From Prinsepia uniflora (lineage: Eukaryota; Streptophyta; Magnoliopsida; Rosales; Rosaceae), in contig CM064863.1 in the NCBI GenBank assembly GCA_032719365.1, positions 67,047,583-67,111,582 of the forward strand: a stretch of DNA of 64,000 nucleotides. Direction: 5' to 3'. Under the pieces are notes generated by a model. It was not told the DNA's origin. It did not search any database and saw only the letters and a program-made list of their open reading frames with translations. A program made the position numbers and the translations under genes. Positions 46,188 to 58,328 of the stretch are shown in pieces. Every line of letters begins with the position of its first letter. The first letter of the stretch is position 1.

Positions 46188-49100
46188 TCGGCCCAGGTGG
46201 CGTAGTCATATAGATCTCTTCAGATAGATCTCCATGTAAAAAAATGCATTTTTTACATCATATTCTTGTAGTGACCATTTGGTTTATGTTTCATTGTAAA
46301 CACCCATATACAACCAACATGTTTCTTTCCTTATCGTAAGGACATAATGTCCCATGTTTGATTTCTCTCCAGTGCTTTAATCTTTTTATTCATAGTTTCT
46401 ACCTAGTTTTTATCATTGAGTGCTTCTTGTACTCTTGTAGAAGTGGTGACAGCTGACATTTGATTCAAAAAAACTTGAATATCACATGGTAAGTGCCTTG
46501 TAGTCACATAATTTGCAATATACTTTACCTTCTTTGAATTTTCAAGTGAGTATCTCTCCAGTGGTTTCCCGAGTGCTCCAAGGAGGTAGGTAATACTAGC
46601 CACCATCACTAGATATAATTTTCATGTGATCATTAATTACATTGTTAGTATTAACCTCCGAATTAGTACATACCTCAAAATCATCAGTAGCATGAGGATT
46701 ATTGGTTGGTATTGTTGGTGTAGACAAGGAGCTTGTAGAAACTAAGTCATTCATAACCACATGATAGTGACCAGTCAAATCCACATCAGACTAATCATGA
46801 ATAGCTATACTAGGATCAATATCAGACCCATCAGAGCATTCGGGACTAGTCATACTAGAATCAAAACCACTGTGAATAGTCACATCTGCAACATAAACTA
46901 CACTAGGATTAGGAAAGATATCTATCAAATTCAGCTCTTCAACATTTGTCTCCCCCGGAAAAGTTGAAGTCGATACGGTGGAGAAAAATAGTGTTCAATT
47001 TCAGAAAAAAGTGACATCCAAAGTCACATAGAAGCCTTGAGTAGGAGGATGATAACACTTCTGGCCTTTTTGGGGAGCTACATACCCAACAAACACATAC
47101 TTTAAGGTACATGGATCTAACTTCGTACGTTGATGTTCAGGAAGGTGAACAAATAAACACATCCAGAAACACACAGTGTTAATTTTAGGTGAAAGGGAAT
47201 ACCAAATTTAGTAGAAAGTTCATCTAAAGATGTTTTAAAATTGAGAACGCTACTAAGTACACGATTTAGAAGATAAACCGCATACAAAATAACTTCACCT
47301 CGTGAAGCTAGTTGCATATGAGCATCAATCAGACAAACACTTGTAATATTAAGAAAAAGCCGATTTTTCTCTTCGGCAACTCCATTCTGTTGAGGTGCAT
47401 AGGACATGTTGACTAATGAATAATGTCATGATCTTGATAATAAGATAATAACATATGATTAACAAATTCACCATCATTATTAGATCGAAGAACTTTTACT
47501 TTAGCAGAAAATTGAGTATGTATCATTGTATGAAACACGCGGAAGTAGTCAAACACATCACTTTTATTTTTCAGCAAATAAAGCCAAGTCATACGACTAG
47601 TCATAAAAAAAATCGCACACATCAGTATGAATTAAAGAAAATGGTTCTGAATTTTTATTAGAACTCAAAGGATAAGTAATGCGATGAATTTTTGCCAACA
47701 CACATATCACAATGAAAATTTGACAAGTCACATCCCGTAAACAAGGAAGGCAACAAATATTTAATATAACCAAAAAAATTATGACCAAACCGATAATGAC
47801 ACATCCAAATCTTATGCTTATGAGCACAAGAACCTTGACTAGTTAAGAAATTGCTAGAATATACATCAGCCAGATAATATAACGCTCTTCTCCTAGTACC
47901 ATGCGTAATAATTTCCTTGTTTTTTGAGGTCCTTAAGAAGGCAAAAACAAGGATACATTAATACTAGCCGATTTAGTTTTTCAGTTACTTGAGGTACATA
48001 CAAAAAATTATTTGAGAGTGAGCGAACAAGTAAGGTATGTTCCAAAGACAGAGAGAAAATTAGCACAACGGTGCTTGTATAAGACACATGAGAGAACATG
48101 CTATTAGTATTCAATACATGTGAACGATGCAGTGTACATATAGTTTGCAGGAGCAATTTATAAAAGATCATGTGACTAGTGGCACATGACCAATAACAAA
48201 TAGTATCTTTGGTGGAAGCAAGAGTAATTAGAGTAAGTCTAATATTATCTGACAATGACAAGTCATATCAACATCGTGATTAGTCACACCCACCAGGGAT
48301 GCACTTGTAGGAGACATCATCATCACATCTTTAATGTCCTTATCACCATCCTTCCTACTACGCCGGCCATGCCTTTCATGAGATTTTCTTTCCTTGAAAC
48401 ATTTCCACCAATCTGGATACCTATGCAATTGACAATACTCCTCAACAACATATTACCACACTGCATGCAACCATCTTGACTGAACCTATGAGCATTGGAG
48501 TAGGCATGCAGGTTCTAGGTCAAAGAAGTTTTAGCTACTATAGCCATGCTAGAACCAGCATGAGTGTTCTCTACTCTTTACTTCTAACAGTAGCAAAAGC
48601 TACCTTTGGGTTAGGAAAATGTACACTTCTAAGGACATCATTGCGAACATGATCATACGTGCCACCAAGGCAAGCAAAAAACATATAAACACGTTCTTCA
48701 TCAATTTCTTTCTCTCGAGCTTGTATCACATATGACCGGACGAAAGCAATCGGCTTCCTGTAATCCAATTCCTGCATATTGCAAGTAAATATGCGTAATA
48801 TACAGAAACTAATTTACCCTCATGTTTTAATTGCATAACTAGACAAGAAAGGTCATAAATATTAGACCTTTCAACTCCCTCATAATAGGTTTGAGATACA
48901 GCCTCCCATATATTCGTCGCCATGGGTAGACGGACGAACAAAAGCATTACATCTAGTAATGGCACTAATGAGCCAAACTTTGACAAGTGCATACTCCATG
49001 CTCCATTTATCAAACAAATCATCATCCTACGTGGGTACTTTAGTTTTCCTTGTTAAATATCCGAATTTTCCTCGAACAACAATAAAGGACTCGACAAGTG

Positions 49101-49370
49101 CATACTCCATGCTCCATTTATCAAAAAAATCATCATCCGACGTGGGTACTTTAGTTTTCCCTATTAAATATCCCAATCTGCCCCGATAAAAAATAAAGGT
49201 CTCGACAACTTGTAACCAAAGGTAGTAATTCGCTCCATTCAACTTCACACCAAAGGGAATTACCGTGGGCTCTGGTGCAAGACTCATGGATTGAATAGAG
49301 ATTGGAGCGGCTTCAGATTTTGGAATGCAACTTGTCATAGCGATCGTGACTAGATGCACAGGATATGCCT
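46188..49370 (-). pseudogene. Ty1/copia gag-pol remains
   Basis: Minus-strand gag starts near 49359 (PFGVKLNGANYYLWLQVVET). A knuckle-like C-x2-C and GYPDWWK (from YPDWWKCFKERKSHE) lies near 48420. The protease motif near 48190 reads YWSCATSHM where active copies have an Asp and Gly. Integrase follows: CDVCVLAKIHRI-type zinc part near 47730, SLIHTDVCDF, VKVLRSNNDGEFVNH, YAPQQNGVAEEKNRL (D, D and E visible). Reverse transcriptase begins with WVFTMKHKPNG and reads NAFLHGDLSEEIYMTTPP-like text near 46250-46190, where it stops. Confidence 0.75.
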
Positions 49371-49488
49371 AGTCACATTGGATAATTAACAAGAACATAG
49401 GCAATTGACAGAGTAATCTCTTAGAACAAAACACAGGTAGTTAATGGGGTAATGTCCGAGAGCAAAATGCAGTAGTATTGGACTCATC

Positions 49489-49500
49489 ACTCTGATACCA
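49489..49500 (-). other. Copia primer-binding site
   Basis: Minus-strand TGGTATCAGAGT directly follows the 5' LTR, matching the plant initiator tRNA-Met primer sequence. Confidence 0.8.
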
Positions 49501-49685
49501 TGTCAAATAGACAACTAGGGTTAGGGTTTTAATTGGAGTTGAATAATCTTATTCTTCTCATTAGGTCCATTAGGAGGTATTTCTAATATTACAATACAAA
49601 TGTCAAAGAGACCAAATAGGAAAATAATTACAAATCCTATAATTACTCTAATTCCTATACTTACAAGGTATGGCTCATGCCAACA
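49501..49685 (-). repeat. Copia 5' LTR (185 bp)
   Basis: Minus strand runs from TGTTGGCATGAGCCATACC to CTATTTGACA, with TG...CA ends, adjoining the primer site. Short LTRs are usual for copia elements of this type. Confidence 0.75.
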
Positions 49686-49849
49686 CACAACATTACAAAT
49701 GAGAAAACATTAAGCATTAGAGTTATCCTCCTCAAACACATCCAAAATTAGGTTAGGGTTGATTAAATTTCCAATGTTAGATAAGATAATCTAAACGAGA
49801 CAAAGTGCAATCAATGTAACCTTTCTTTGACCAACCTCCTTTCCTCCAA

Positions 49850-51048
49850 ATGGTTATTTCCTTTCCTAGGCACTACCATGAGGGGAGCAGTAATGGTCAG
49901 ATGCTTGATGGTGTAGGAGACACTACAAATTAATTTTAGTTGTACAACAGTGAGGAAAACAATGAAAAAGAAGTGTGATACTGATGGAGGAAAACCAAGA
50001 TTCTTTTGGAACCTAGGTCATAGGCCAGGACCACATGGGACAACTTGGCCTAACCAACCCTATCTTAACCTTTGGAAACCAGCTTGTCACAAACTGGAAT
50101 GGAAAAAATCCATCTAGTATGGGGCATGTGCATCCTTAATTTTCAAGGCCCATTACAGCCAACACCCAGAAACCCATTTGATTACAACTTAATATCTAAT
50201 CAGCCCATTACAGCCAACACGCGGGAACCCATTTGATTACAACATAATATCTAATCACAACCACTGACCATGAATTTGACGGGGGGAACAACGAGGCATG
50301 GATAAACAGGGAGTGGAACTCTAATGGGAAAATCTAACGGAGTCAAGGAGAAAGCAAAAAGTTCTAAAAGTAGATGCTAGAACACACCGCAAAACAAAGA
50401 GATAAAGGAACGTAGAGCCTCAATGTTCCAAAAAACTATTCTGAGAAGAGAATGTAAGAAAGATGGAGCAACCGAGGTTGTGTTCTCTGGGGAAGGACTT
50501 ACAGAAGTTCAGGTGGAGCTGGCAGGCTCCAAAACTGATCATGGACCAACTGGATTAACGAAACAAGGGGATACTACTAATGATGGCAGCCATTACACTA
50601 GAGATGGTTGGTTGGGGTCAGCTGATGCATTAAAATGAGAATTCTAAACTGGAACTGTCAGGGTCTAGGGCACCTGGCAATTTCGAATCTCCGCTGGATG
50701 ATTCAGTGTCACAAACCTCTTATTATTTTTCTTACGGAAACTAAGATGAAAAGTAGTAGTGTTTGTACTTTGAATTGTAAGTTAGGTTTTGAATTCTCTT
50801 ACTGTATTACACCAATTGGGACGGTCTCGGTAATCTATGTTTAGTTTGGAATGAAGACTCTGATGTTTCTATTTTTGTCTCATCAAAATTTCTCATTGAT
50901 ACCATAATCTTTGATAAAAATCGGATGCAATGTTTCAAGCCTCTTGGATTTATGGTACACCATATCGAAGAGAGAAAGCAGATTGTTGGAATTGGCTTAA
51001 CCGCACTCTAACCCCTGTTAATATACCATGGCTTCATATGGGTGACTA
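49850..51048 (+). mobile_element. LINE 5' portion (ORF1 end and endonuclease), broken
   Basis: The plus strand holds the C-terminal part of ORF1 (50423-50638, ending at TGA) and the apurinic-type endonuclease start of ORF2 from ATG 50635 (RILNWNCQGLGHLAISNLRW, IIFLTETKMKSSS). ORF1 stop and ORF2 start overlap as ATGA. After a frameshift near 50820 the domain continues (LVWNEDSDVSIFVSSKFLID, GTPYREEKADCWNWLNR, PWLHMGDY) to 51047, where a second LINE in opposite orientation begins. The 49850-50420 part is probable 5' sequence without clear coding. Confidence 0.7.
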
Positions 51049-51129
51049 TTTTTTTGGTTAGTGTTACAGAAACAAAGCAAGAAAACAGAAACAAATAAGG
51101 GCTAAACAGTAACAAAACAAAAAAAAAAC

Positions 51130-54100
51130 AGCTGAAAGACAGCGGAGCCACTAGGCACATTGCACCTCTGAAGTCATAGGCGGCGGAGGACAAGGCAAAC
51201 CGTCCCGGGAAAGCACGTGAACTAGGGATGATGGAGGGCGGTAAATCCAGACCTCCTTGCACATCAACCTTCGCGCATGCGCGGCTTAGCCAACAACGAT
51301 TTTCCCAGTGAAAAACCATAGAATAAAAAAACGAAAGAGTAGACCGGATGCGAGATAAGATAAGGAAAATCTCCCATCTTCCTGTCCAAACGGACCCGTT
51401 GACTGCTTGAACCAGCTCCAAGGAATCGGATTCAAAAGTAACCACTCGGAAGCCTTTCCACCTCGCAAGATTAATCCCCTCCAACAGAGCCCACGCCTCA
51501 GCCTCAATTACCGAGCACGCAGAACGAGCATGGCAGCACCCAGCAACAAAACATCCGTCCGTTTCTTGACAACCACACCGAGCCCAATACTTTTAGAAGG
51601 GGAGTGCCAAGATGCATCAACATTTATTTTCAGCCCCAGAGGGGGAGGAGGGGACCACGGTGACTCAACTCTGGTTAGCTCCAAGCTTTGGCAAATTGAA
51701 GGGCGAGGAGAATTGGTGGCAACCCAAAAATCACGGTGGAGACTGGTTGTAACAACCCGTCCCGAGAATTGGGATTACTAGAGTGCTTAAGGTGTGATTA
51801 GTAAGGTTAATCAAGGGTTAGGTGGTTCCGAGGGGTCCGGGAACTTAGAATGACGATTTTGCCCCTAGGTCGGGCAGAAATGTTGACTTTTATTTCGGGT
51901 GGTCAAATGGGAGTTGACCAGTGACCAGGACGTAGTTGAGGACGTTACGAATCCTTAGGCAGGTGGCACGCCCGATTCCGACATCCGAGGAGGAAGTTGT
52001 GATGTTCGGAAGATTGAGGGCATAACCGTAATTTGGCGAAATTAGGGGGGAAACGTTGACTTTTTATACGAACGGGTTTTGGTAAGTTGACCTAAGACCG
52101 TTAGATAGATCTCGTCGTCCCGAGTTCGATGACAGGCGGCACGTATTCATCGGACGTACGATGTGGGAGTTACAGGTCTAGAAAGGTAGTGGCAAAGTTG
52201 TAATTTTGGGTAAAACAGAAGGGCATTTTGGTCTTTTGTGCTCTGGGATGTGTGCAACAGATAAGGACAGATGAAGGGTTGAGATTGAGCCACATGTGAG
52301 ATGAAGGGTAGGATTGGTGACACGTGGAGGAGGTCTGGTTGGTTCTAGGGAGTGCACGGTCCAATTATTTGGAGTGCACCCGTGTATGTGTGTTGTGTGT
52401 GTGTTCGAAGAACTGGAAATAGAGAGTGAAGAATTGAGAGTGAGTGATCAATTTTGTGTGCGGGTGAGACTCTGGTGAGTTGTGAGAGTGAAAGGAAGAA
52501 GAGAGGAGGTTGGTGATCGAGTTTGGGACTGAGATCGTGCACGGAGACACGGCGGAGGAAGGCGGTGAGTTCTGAGAAAACAGAGGAGCCGTGGGACTGT
52601 GGCGGTGGTTGTGCCGTGTGGTGGCTCAATCCAAGCCAATAGCAAGCGCAGACGACTGCAGGGGACTCAACGATCACCGTGGCACACGGCGGTGCAGACG
52701 GCGGAGCGAGTATCGAAGGTATACCCTGATTCCCCTGTTTTTCCCGTTTTTCTTGTTTTCAAAAGTCGTGGACCTAGGGCGAGAGTCGAGGGATTTGGAG
52801 GTTAGAGTGAGACTGCTGGAGGTCCCAAGAGTCGACTGAGTGTGTTGCCGTGACGAAGGAGTACACGGTGGAGGCTATACGAAAGAGAGTACCTGTGTGC
52901 TCTGTTTTGCCGTGATGTTCAAACGGGAAGTCGTGACGTGTGGGGTTGAGTCGACGGTTATGGTGAGTGGTACGAGGCTCAGGGAGGTCCTAGGCGTCGT
53001 TTAGGGTGGTTATTGTGACGGGAGAAGACCTGGGTGGCCGGAATAGGAAACAGGGGATAGTTTGGGTTTTGATTTTGAGCTCGAGTCGACGGGTTAGGGA
53101 CAGTGTCGAGGTGTTTGAGTGAGGGAACTGGATTGCTTAGGATTGGACGAAGAGGATGGTGAAGAGAGGGAGGAAAATGGTGCAGGCACGGCGGTGAACC
53201 GCTCTCGCCGGTTCAAACAGCAGGCACTGTATCGAGCCCGGTCTACGCGAGGTAGACGGTGACACTGTAGCAGGCGCGTGAGGGCCACGCGCAGCCACTT
53301 TGGGCGGCGCGTGGAGGCGCGTGCGGCGGTTCTGGGAGAAACGGTCAACATCGTTTTTGGTCTAGGAGTTGTTGTGAGTTCGATGGAGTTGGTTTCGGGT
53401 TAATCGGAAGTCGTTTGAGTGTAGTTCCGCGAGGGAGGAAGTTTAGGGTCCCGGGTTCTTACGTTTAAGATTCGGGGATGTTTGAGGGAATTTAGGAGAG
53501 TGTTCGTAGATGTATTAGTGACGTAATTTGACGGTGTTTGACAGGATCGGGATTTCCCGAGGAAGCCGAGGAACGGGCTGGACGTTCGGGACGCGAGTAG
53601 GGCTCAGTACTGTGAGTGGACCCTTTTCTTAAACTCGAGCATGCATAACTGTTTTTATATACGTATTTTATGGTTTTACTTATGAATCTATGTTTATTGA
53701 ATATGAAATGATGATTTTATGTGTTTGCACGTTTTTGAGAAAAAGACGGTTTTGGCACGTTTTTCGAGAAAATGCTGGTTTTCGGATTTTGATGCCACAT
53801 TTGGGGATTTCCACCGATAAAGGTTTTCAAATCATGATAAATGGGTTATGAAATATGATTTGTGATTACATGTGGTTTCAAAACGGAGGGTTTAACTCGG
53901 TTTCTTATAAAATGGTTTTTGAACTCTTGTACTTTCTGGTCCACTCACATTTTCTGTTTTAAATTGCCCTCCAGGTTGTGGAGCTAGCGCGGGGTCTTGA
54001 CGTCGAGGCAGAGTCTGAGGCATAGAAGCGACGTGAGGGATCCTAGAAGAGTTTAAAGGCTTCTGTGTGCGTGTACTTTCTCGTTTTTTTATTTTTCTTG

Positions 54101-55474
54101 TAATGTAGTGCTATGCTCTGTAAACGATAAGGATTTTGGGATATTTTGTAATTACTCCTGCGTTTGACTGGGTTCGAGTGAGCGTTCCTTAGGTGTTGTG
54201 TCGGGGAGTCAGACGGGAGCGGGATTTACCTCGGGTTTCGGGGTGAAACCGGGGTGGGTCCTGACACTGGTGCCCTCAATCAAGACTCTACGAGGGTTAA
54301 AGGGGTGGTGATCAAAGGTTACACGACATCGTTCTTTCCAAATGGACCAACAGAGGACATCAATAATTGAAAGAACCCAGCATTTGTCAGAGCCCCTTAG
54401 TGAAACTGATGACGTTATTCGACAGATCCAATCCTCAAAAGTGGAGATGGAGGCTGGATCAAAGGAAAAGCCCAGCACACTCTCGAACCAAACACTTCTC
54501 GCCCCCTGACACTGCAAAAGAAAATGCTCCTCTGTCTCAACTTTCTTTAAGCAGATGAGGCATAATGGAGAGGAGCCCAAATGACGCCTGAAAAGATTGC
54601 CCCAAGTAGGATTACATCGTTTTTGGATGCTCCATAGAAAGACTCGTACCCGTGGGATAGCCTTGATACTCCAGATCATATTCCAAGTTTCCTTAGGAAT
54701 GATACGTGATGACGAAGGGCGCATATTGGTGACACACAAGGCATGGGAGCGCAACTAGAGATAACTAGATTTGACAGTGTAGGCTCCAACCTTAGTAATA
54801 GGCCAGATTAATCGGTCCTTGCCCGTACTATCTCCCATAGGCATTTCCTTAATCACACCCAGTTCATTTCTAGGCAAAATGCCCTCAAGCTCATCCACCT
54901 TCCACTCCCCCGTGTTAGTATCCAAATAATCTGCCATAATCTCGTCAAAGTTGGCATCCACTGGAGCCGATAATATAGGGTGGAAATCCGGCAGTCCAAT
55001 GACCCACTTATCAGCCCAAAACTTGATGCTAGAGCCATTCATGACTTGCCATTTTGCCCTCTTAATATACCATCCCTACCATCCAGAATACTAGACCAGG
55101 CCCACATAGCACGAGAACCACGTTTAGCATGGAGGAAGTCCCCATTTGGGAAATACATGCTTTTCATCATCGAAGCCCGGAAAGATTTTGGCTCACAAAT
55201 TAACCGCCAACACTGCTTAGCCAGTACGGCAATATTGAAGTCCTCCATGTTCCTGAATCCGAGCCCTCCCAAAGCCTTTGGTAGGCTAAGCTCCTTCCAA
55301 CTGACCCAGTGCAACTTATTCCGATCGTCTTTTTGTCCCCACCAAAAATTTGCTAACGTAGCATCAATCTCATAACACAAGGCCTTTGGAAAGCGAAAAA
55401 ACAGACATTGGGTAGGTAGGGATAGCATGAGCCATAGCTTTAATGAGTACCTCATTTCTAGCTTGGGAGAGGAA
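51130..55474 (-). pseudogene. LINE ORF2: RT C-terminus, zf-RVT, RNase H
   Basis: On the minus strand: LANFWWGQKDDRNKLHWVSW and LPKALGGLGFRNMEDFNIAV (typical RT C-terminal text); SSIKFWADKWVIG; zinc-binding SPLCLICLKKVETEEHFLLQ with CQGARSVWFES (54754-54270); then, after the solo LTR, RNase H text LKINVDASWHSPSKSIGLGV and RVVTFESDSLELVQAVNG (51660-51290). Several stops and frameshifts separate the parts. The target duplication CTGGT shows that 51747 and 54272 were once adjacent. Confidence 0.75.
51748..54266 (+). mobile_element. Solo LTR (TGTAACAACCCG family), copy 2
   Basis: The exact target duplication CTGGT lies at 51743-51747 and 54267-54271. It runs from TGTAACAACCCGTCCCGAG to GGGTCCTGACA. 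Closely related to 37695-40796, sharing long stretches such as GCACGTATTCATCGGAC/TTGGA and GTTCAAACGGGAAGTCGTGA. At 2,519 bp it lacks the TTTAAAGACCCGG array. It splits the LINE zinc-binding and RNase H domains. Confidence 0.92.
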
Positions 55475-56130
55475 TGTAACACCCCGGAAATTCGAGGATT
55501 TTAATATTATAATTTAATATGTGAATTGACGTTTTTACCCTTGTGAATGGTATGGCCAAATTGTTGACTTTTTGATTAGTGGGTCGAATGGACTTTGACC
55601 AGTGACCGTGACGTAGTTCAGGACGTCACGAGTCCATAGACAGGTGGCACGTCCAATTCGGACGATCAGGGAAAAAGTTATGACTATCGGAAGTTCAAGG
55701 GCATTACCGTAATTTTGACGGTTGGGGCGAAAATGTTGACTTTTCGTTTGACAATTAATTTTCACGTGACTCAAGGACCGTTAGGTAGGTCTCGACGTCC
55801 TGAGTCCGTAGACAGGCGGCACGCCGAAATCGGACTTCGTACGAGGGAGTTATGATCAGAAACGTGAAATCGGGAGGTTCGTGTCTCGATTTTCGTGTCG
55901 AATATTTTATTCTGAAATTTCTGATTGGAGGACACCTGGTGAGTGACAAGTGTCACTCACCCATTGGCTGGATTGGATCAAGCTCCACTAAGCATTTAAA
56001 TAGATTTAAAAACCACTTTTGATCTCAGCCATTAATCTGAAACTACCCCAGATTGCATCTCAGCCTTTGATCTCATTTCAGAGATCTAATCTGGACCATT
56101 CATTTCATTGTGCAGCTTTCCCTCCATTTC

Positions 56131-56137
56131 TATATAT
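56131..56137 (+). promoter_or_regulatory. Putative TATA box in LTR
   Basis: TATATAT follows a pyrimidine-rich stretch and precedes CCTAACCCGACACAC; the identical sequence lies in the 3' LTR at 63580. It would place U3 at about 690 bp. Confidence 0.4.
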
Positions 56138-56654
56138 TTCCTAACCCGACACACTCACGTACTGCCCATTCCAAACCATCACACCACATTGCATCTGACC
56201 CTTGCTCTGAGTGACACTGGACTGGACGGGTGAGGCGGCAGACGGCAGTGATCATGGCGGAGGACGGCGGCGAGGTAGGAAAACCGGAAAACCCGAAACG
56301 GTTTTAAAACTCAGATTTTGGTAACTCGAACTCCCACGTTTAGTTTTGTTTTCTTTTAACCCTAATCGACTCTAGGGACTTATAGGAACCTTCTGGGCTC
56401 GAGTTCGTGACCGGAGGTGATCAGGACGGTGGCTAAACGGCGACGGGAGAACCGGGACTGTGTATCGAGGTAAGTCTTCGTTTGGGTCCTTGTTTCTCGA
56501 TTTTGATTCCATAGAACTATTTCTGGGAGCGAGGCGAGTATGTAGGAACAAACCAGAGTGAAAATGATTGAGAATTGAAAAATTGGTGACCGGGTCTTGA
56601 TCGCGGGTCTGATCGACCCGAGTTGCAGAGATACGGGTCAACCGTCTGAGGACA

Positions 56655-56939
56655 GAGGTGATGACGTGGCACCCTGTCAGACTATCAGGTGACGTGGACC
56701 AACCGTGAGCCGACACGTGTCACATGTCAGTGCACAGTCAGCACTGACATGTCAGTGACGTGGCCCAATCAGGGACTGCCACGTGTCACTGACATGTCAG
56801 TGACGTGGACCAGTGCCGTGCTGACACGTGGCACATGTCAGATCTGACACGTGGCCTGACAGATCAGTGGGGTGGACCAATCGGGTGTTGACACGTGGCA
56901 CTGTCAGAGTCTGACATGTCAGACCTGACAGTTGTCAGA
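56655..56939. repeat. TGACATGTCAG / GACACGTGGC degenerate tandem array
   Basis: The words TGACATGTCAG, GTGACGTGG, GACACGTGGCAC and CTGACAC repeat many times. Most are palindromes. CACGTG is the G-box core bound by plant bZIP and bHLH factors. Confidence 0.7.
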
Positions 56940-57017
56940 TGACGTCAGCATGACGTCATGCTGACGTCAGCAGTGACGTTAGCGATGACGTCAGCAGTGA
57001 CGTCAGCGATGACGTCA
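56940..57017. promoter_or_regulatory. Cluster of six TGACGTCA motifs in the LTR
   Basis: Perfect TGACGTCA palindromes start at 56940, 56951, 56962, 56986, 56998 and 57010, plus TGACGTTA at 56974. In plants TGACGT is the core of as-1-type and C-box sites bound by TGA and other bZIP factors. The cluster lies about 800 bp downstream of the putative TATA word, so it would be in transcribed LTR sequence. Binding is inferred from the motif only. Confidence 0.6.
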
Positions 57018-58314
57018 GCAGGGACTGTTCCTGCGTTGACCGACGCGTTGACTGGCGCGTGTGGGCGCGTGTGAACAGTACTTTTGGTGGGACCACCACC
57101 ATTCTTTAGGTTTCGACGATCCGGACCCAATGGCGGTGGTTTCGGGTCGATCGGAGATCATTAAGTTGGTCAAAATGAGGTTTATTGCCTTAGGAAGCGC
57201 GTTCGGGCGGCTTTTCCGGACCGGTTTCAGCCTAGGATTTCATGGTTGAATGTTAGGGGTTTAAATTGACCTTTACGAATACTTTGGACTTGACAAGGAT
57301 TGTACATTTGTACCAGGACGAGGGTATACGTTCGGTTTCTAGCAGGATTGTACTGTGAGTGGGCCATTTTCTTAAACCCTTGCGTGCATAAATGTTTTCT
57401 GGTTTATTATACTTATTCACATGCTAAAAACAATAATGATTTTGATGATATGGAAAATATGGTTACGGCACGTTTCACGGTATTTGGGCTTGAGACCCGT
57501 CCTATAAAACTTAATGATTGGTTCGGATTCTATCTATGTATATATATGCTGCATGTGGATATCAATAAAATGTATTTGGTACTGCACTGTATAGATCCAT
57601 TCATATGATACTGTCTCCTCCGGATGAGGTACCCCGGAGAGGTCACGGACGTCTAGAACGTCCAGCGTCTATGACGCTAAGCATCGGGGATGCTGTACCC
57701 GAACGGGGTTCGGGGATTGAACTCGGAATTGAGACCCGAGTGGCACGCGTAGCCTTGTGATTGTGACCTTATTGGACGTCAGGGACGTCAGACATCAGGG
57801 ATGTCGGGATTGGAGTGTATAGTGCAGCAACTAAAATTATACTTATGGTTTTATTATATGTCTTATGGTTCATATTATATGATTGATGGTTTTAAATATG
57901 GTTGCATGCATGTTTGGAAAACATAGGGGTAAATTATATGTTTTACTTATCAAATGATTTTATAAACTTGAGTTTCGGTCCACTCACCCTTAATGTTTTT
58001 GGTAACCCCTCCAGGTCGTGATACTGAGGTAGAGGAGGAACCTGAGGCTGAGGCATAGATCTACTTCTGCGTACCTGAACCCCTGTTGGGTGGTTTACCC
58101 GCAGGTTTACTTTAGAGTCGTGCTCGCAACTTGTAATTTTGGATTTCATCCCTTGTCTGACATCTGTTTAATTCGGATTTGTTGTATAACTTTAATTTGG
58201 TTATTTATGCATTTGATGTTTTGAGGTTAAAATTGGTATGAATTATTGGGTGTCAGACGGGAGTAGGTCACGTCCCCTTGTGGTCCCTGTGGAATCGGGG
58301 CGGGTCCTGTCAGC

Positions 58315-58328
58315 TTGGTATCAAAGCA
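58315..58328 (+). other. Primer-binding site of the Tekay-type element
   Basis: TTGGTATCAAAGCA begins two bases after the LTR end, close to the tRNA-Met primer consensus and to the LARD site at 15179. Confidence 0.8.

Larger units (their letters stand above)
46188..49685 (-). mobile_element. Truncated Ty1/copia retrotransposon
   Basis: Reading minus: 5' LTR 49685-49501, primer site, gag, protease remains, integrase, and the first part of reverse transcriptase, then abrupt end near 46187. RNase H and 3' LTR are missing. The right flank begins CACAA, but its left target copy is lost. Many frameshifts make it non-functional. Confidence 0.8.
51049..55474 (-). mobile_element. Second LINE, 3' half, split by a solo LTR
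   Basis: The minus strand reads from late reverse transcriptase (55482-55039) through the zinc-binding and RNase H domains to a 3' tail with a short A run at 51049-51055. It is interrupted by the solo LTR at 51748-54266 and cut on its 5' side by the Ty3 element at 55475. It is inserted inside the other LINE's endonuclease. Confidence 0.75.
55475..58312 (+). repeat. 5' LTR of the Tekay-type element (2,838 bp)
   Basis: It begins TGTAACACCCCGGAAATTCG and ends CGGGTCCTGTCA. A TATA-like word lies at 56131-56137. Downstream are CACGTGKC and TGACATGTCAG repeats (56660-56940) and a TGACGTCA cluster (56940-57017). The 3' part (57958-58010) has the CCACTCACCCTTAATG...CCCTCCAGG context shared by the other large LTRs of this window. 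Confidence 0.9.

Noticed and set aside
55755..55956. Minus-strand ORFs repeated at 63204-63405
   Set aside because: They are identical because they lie in the two LTRs; they are antisense and have no domain.
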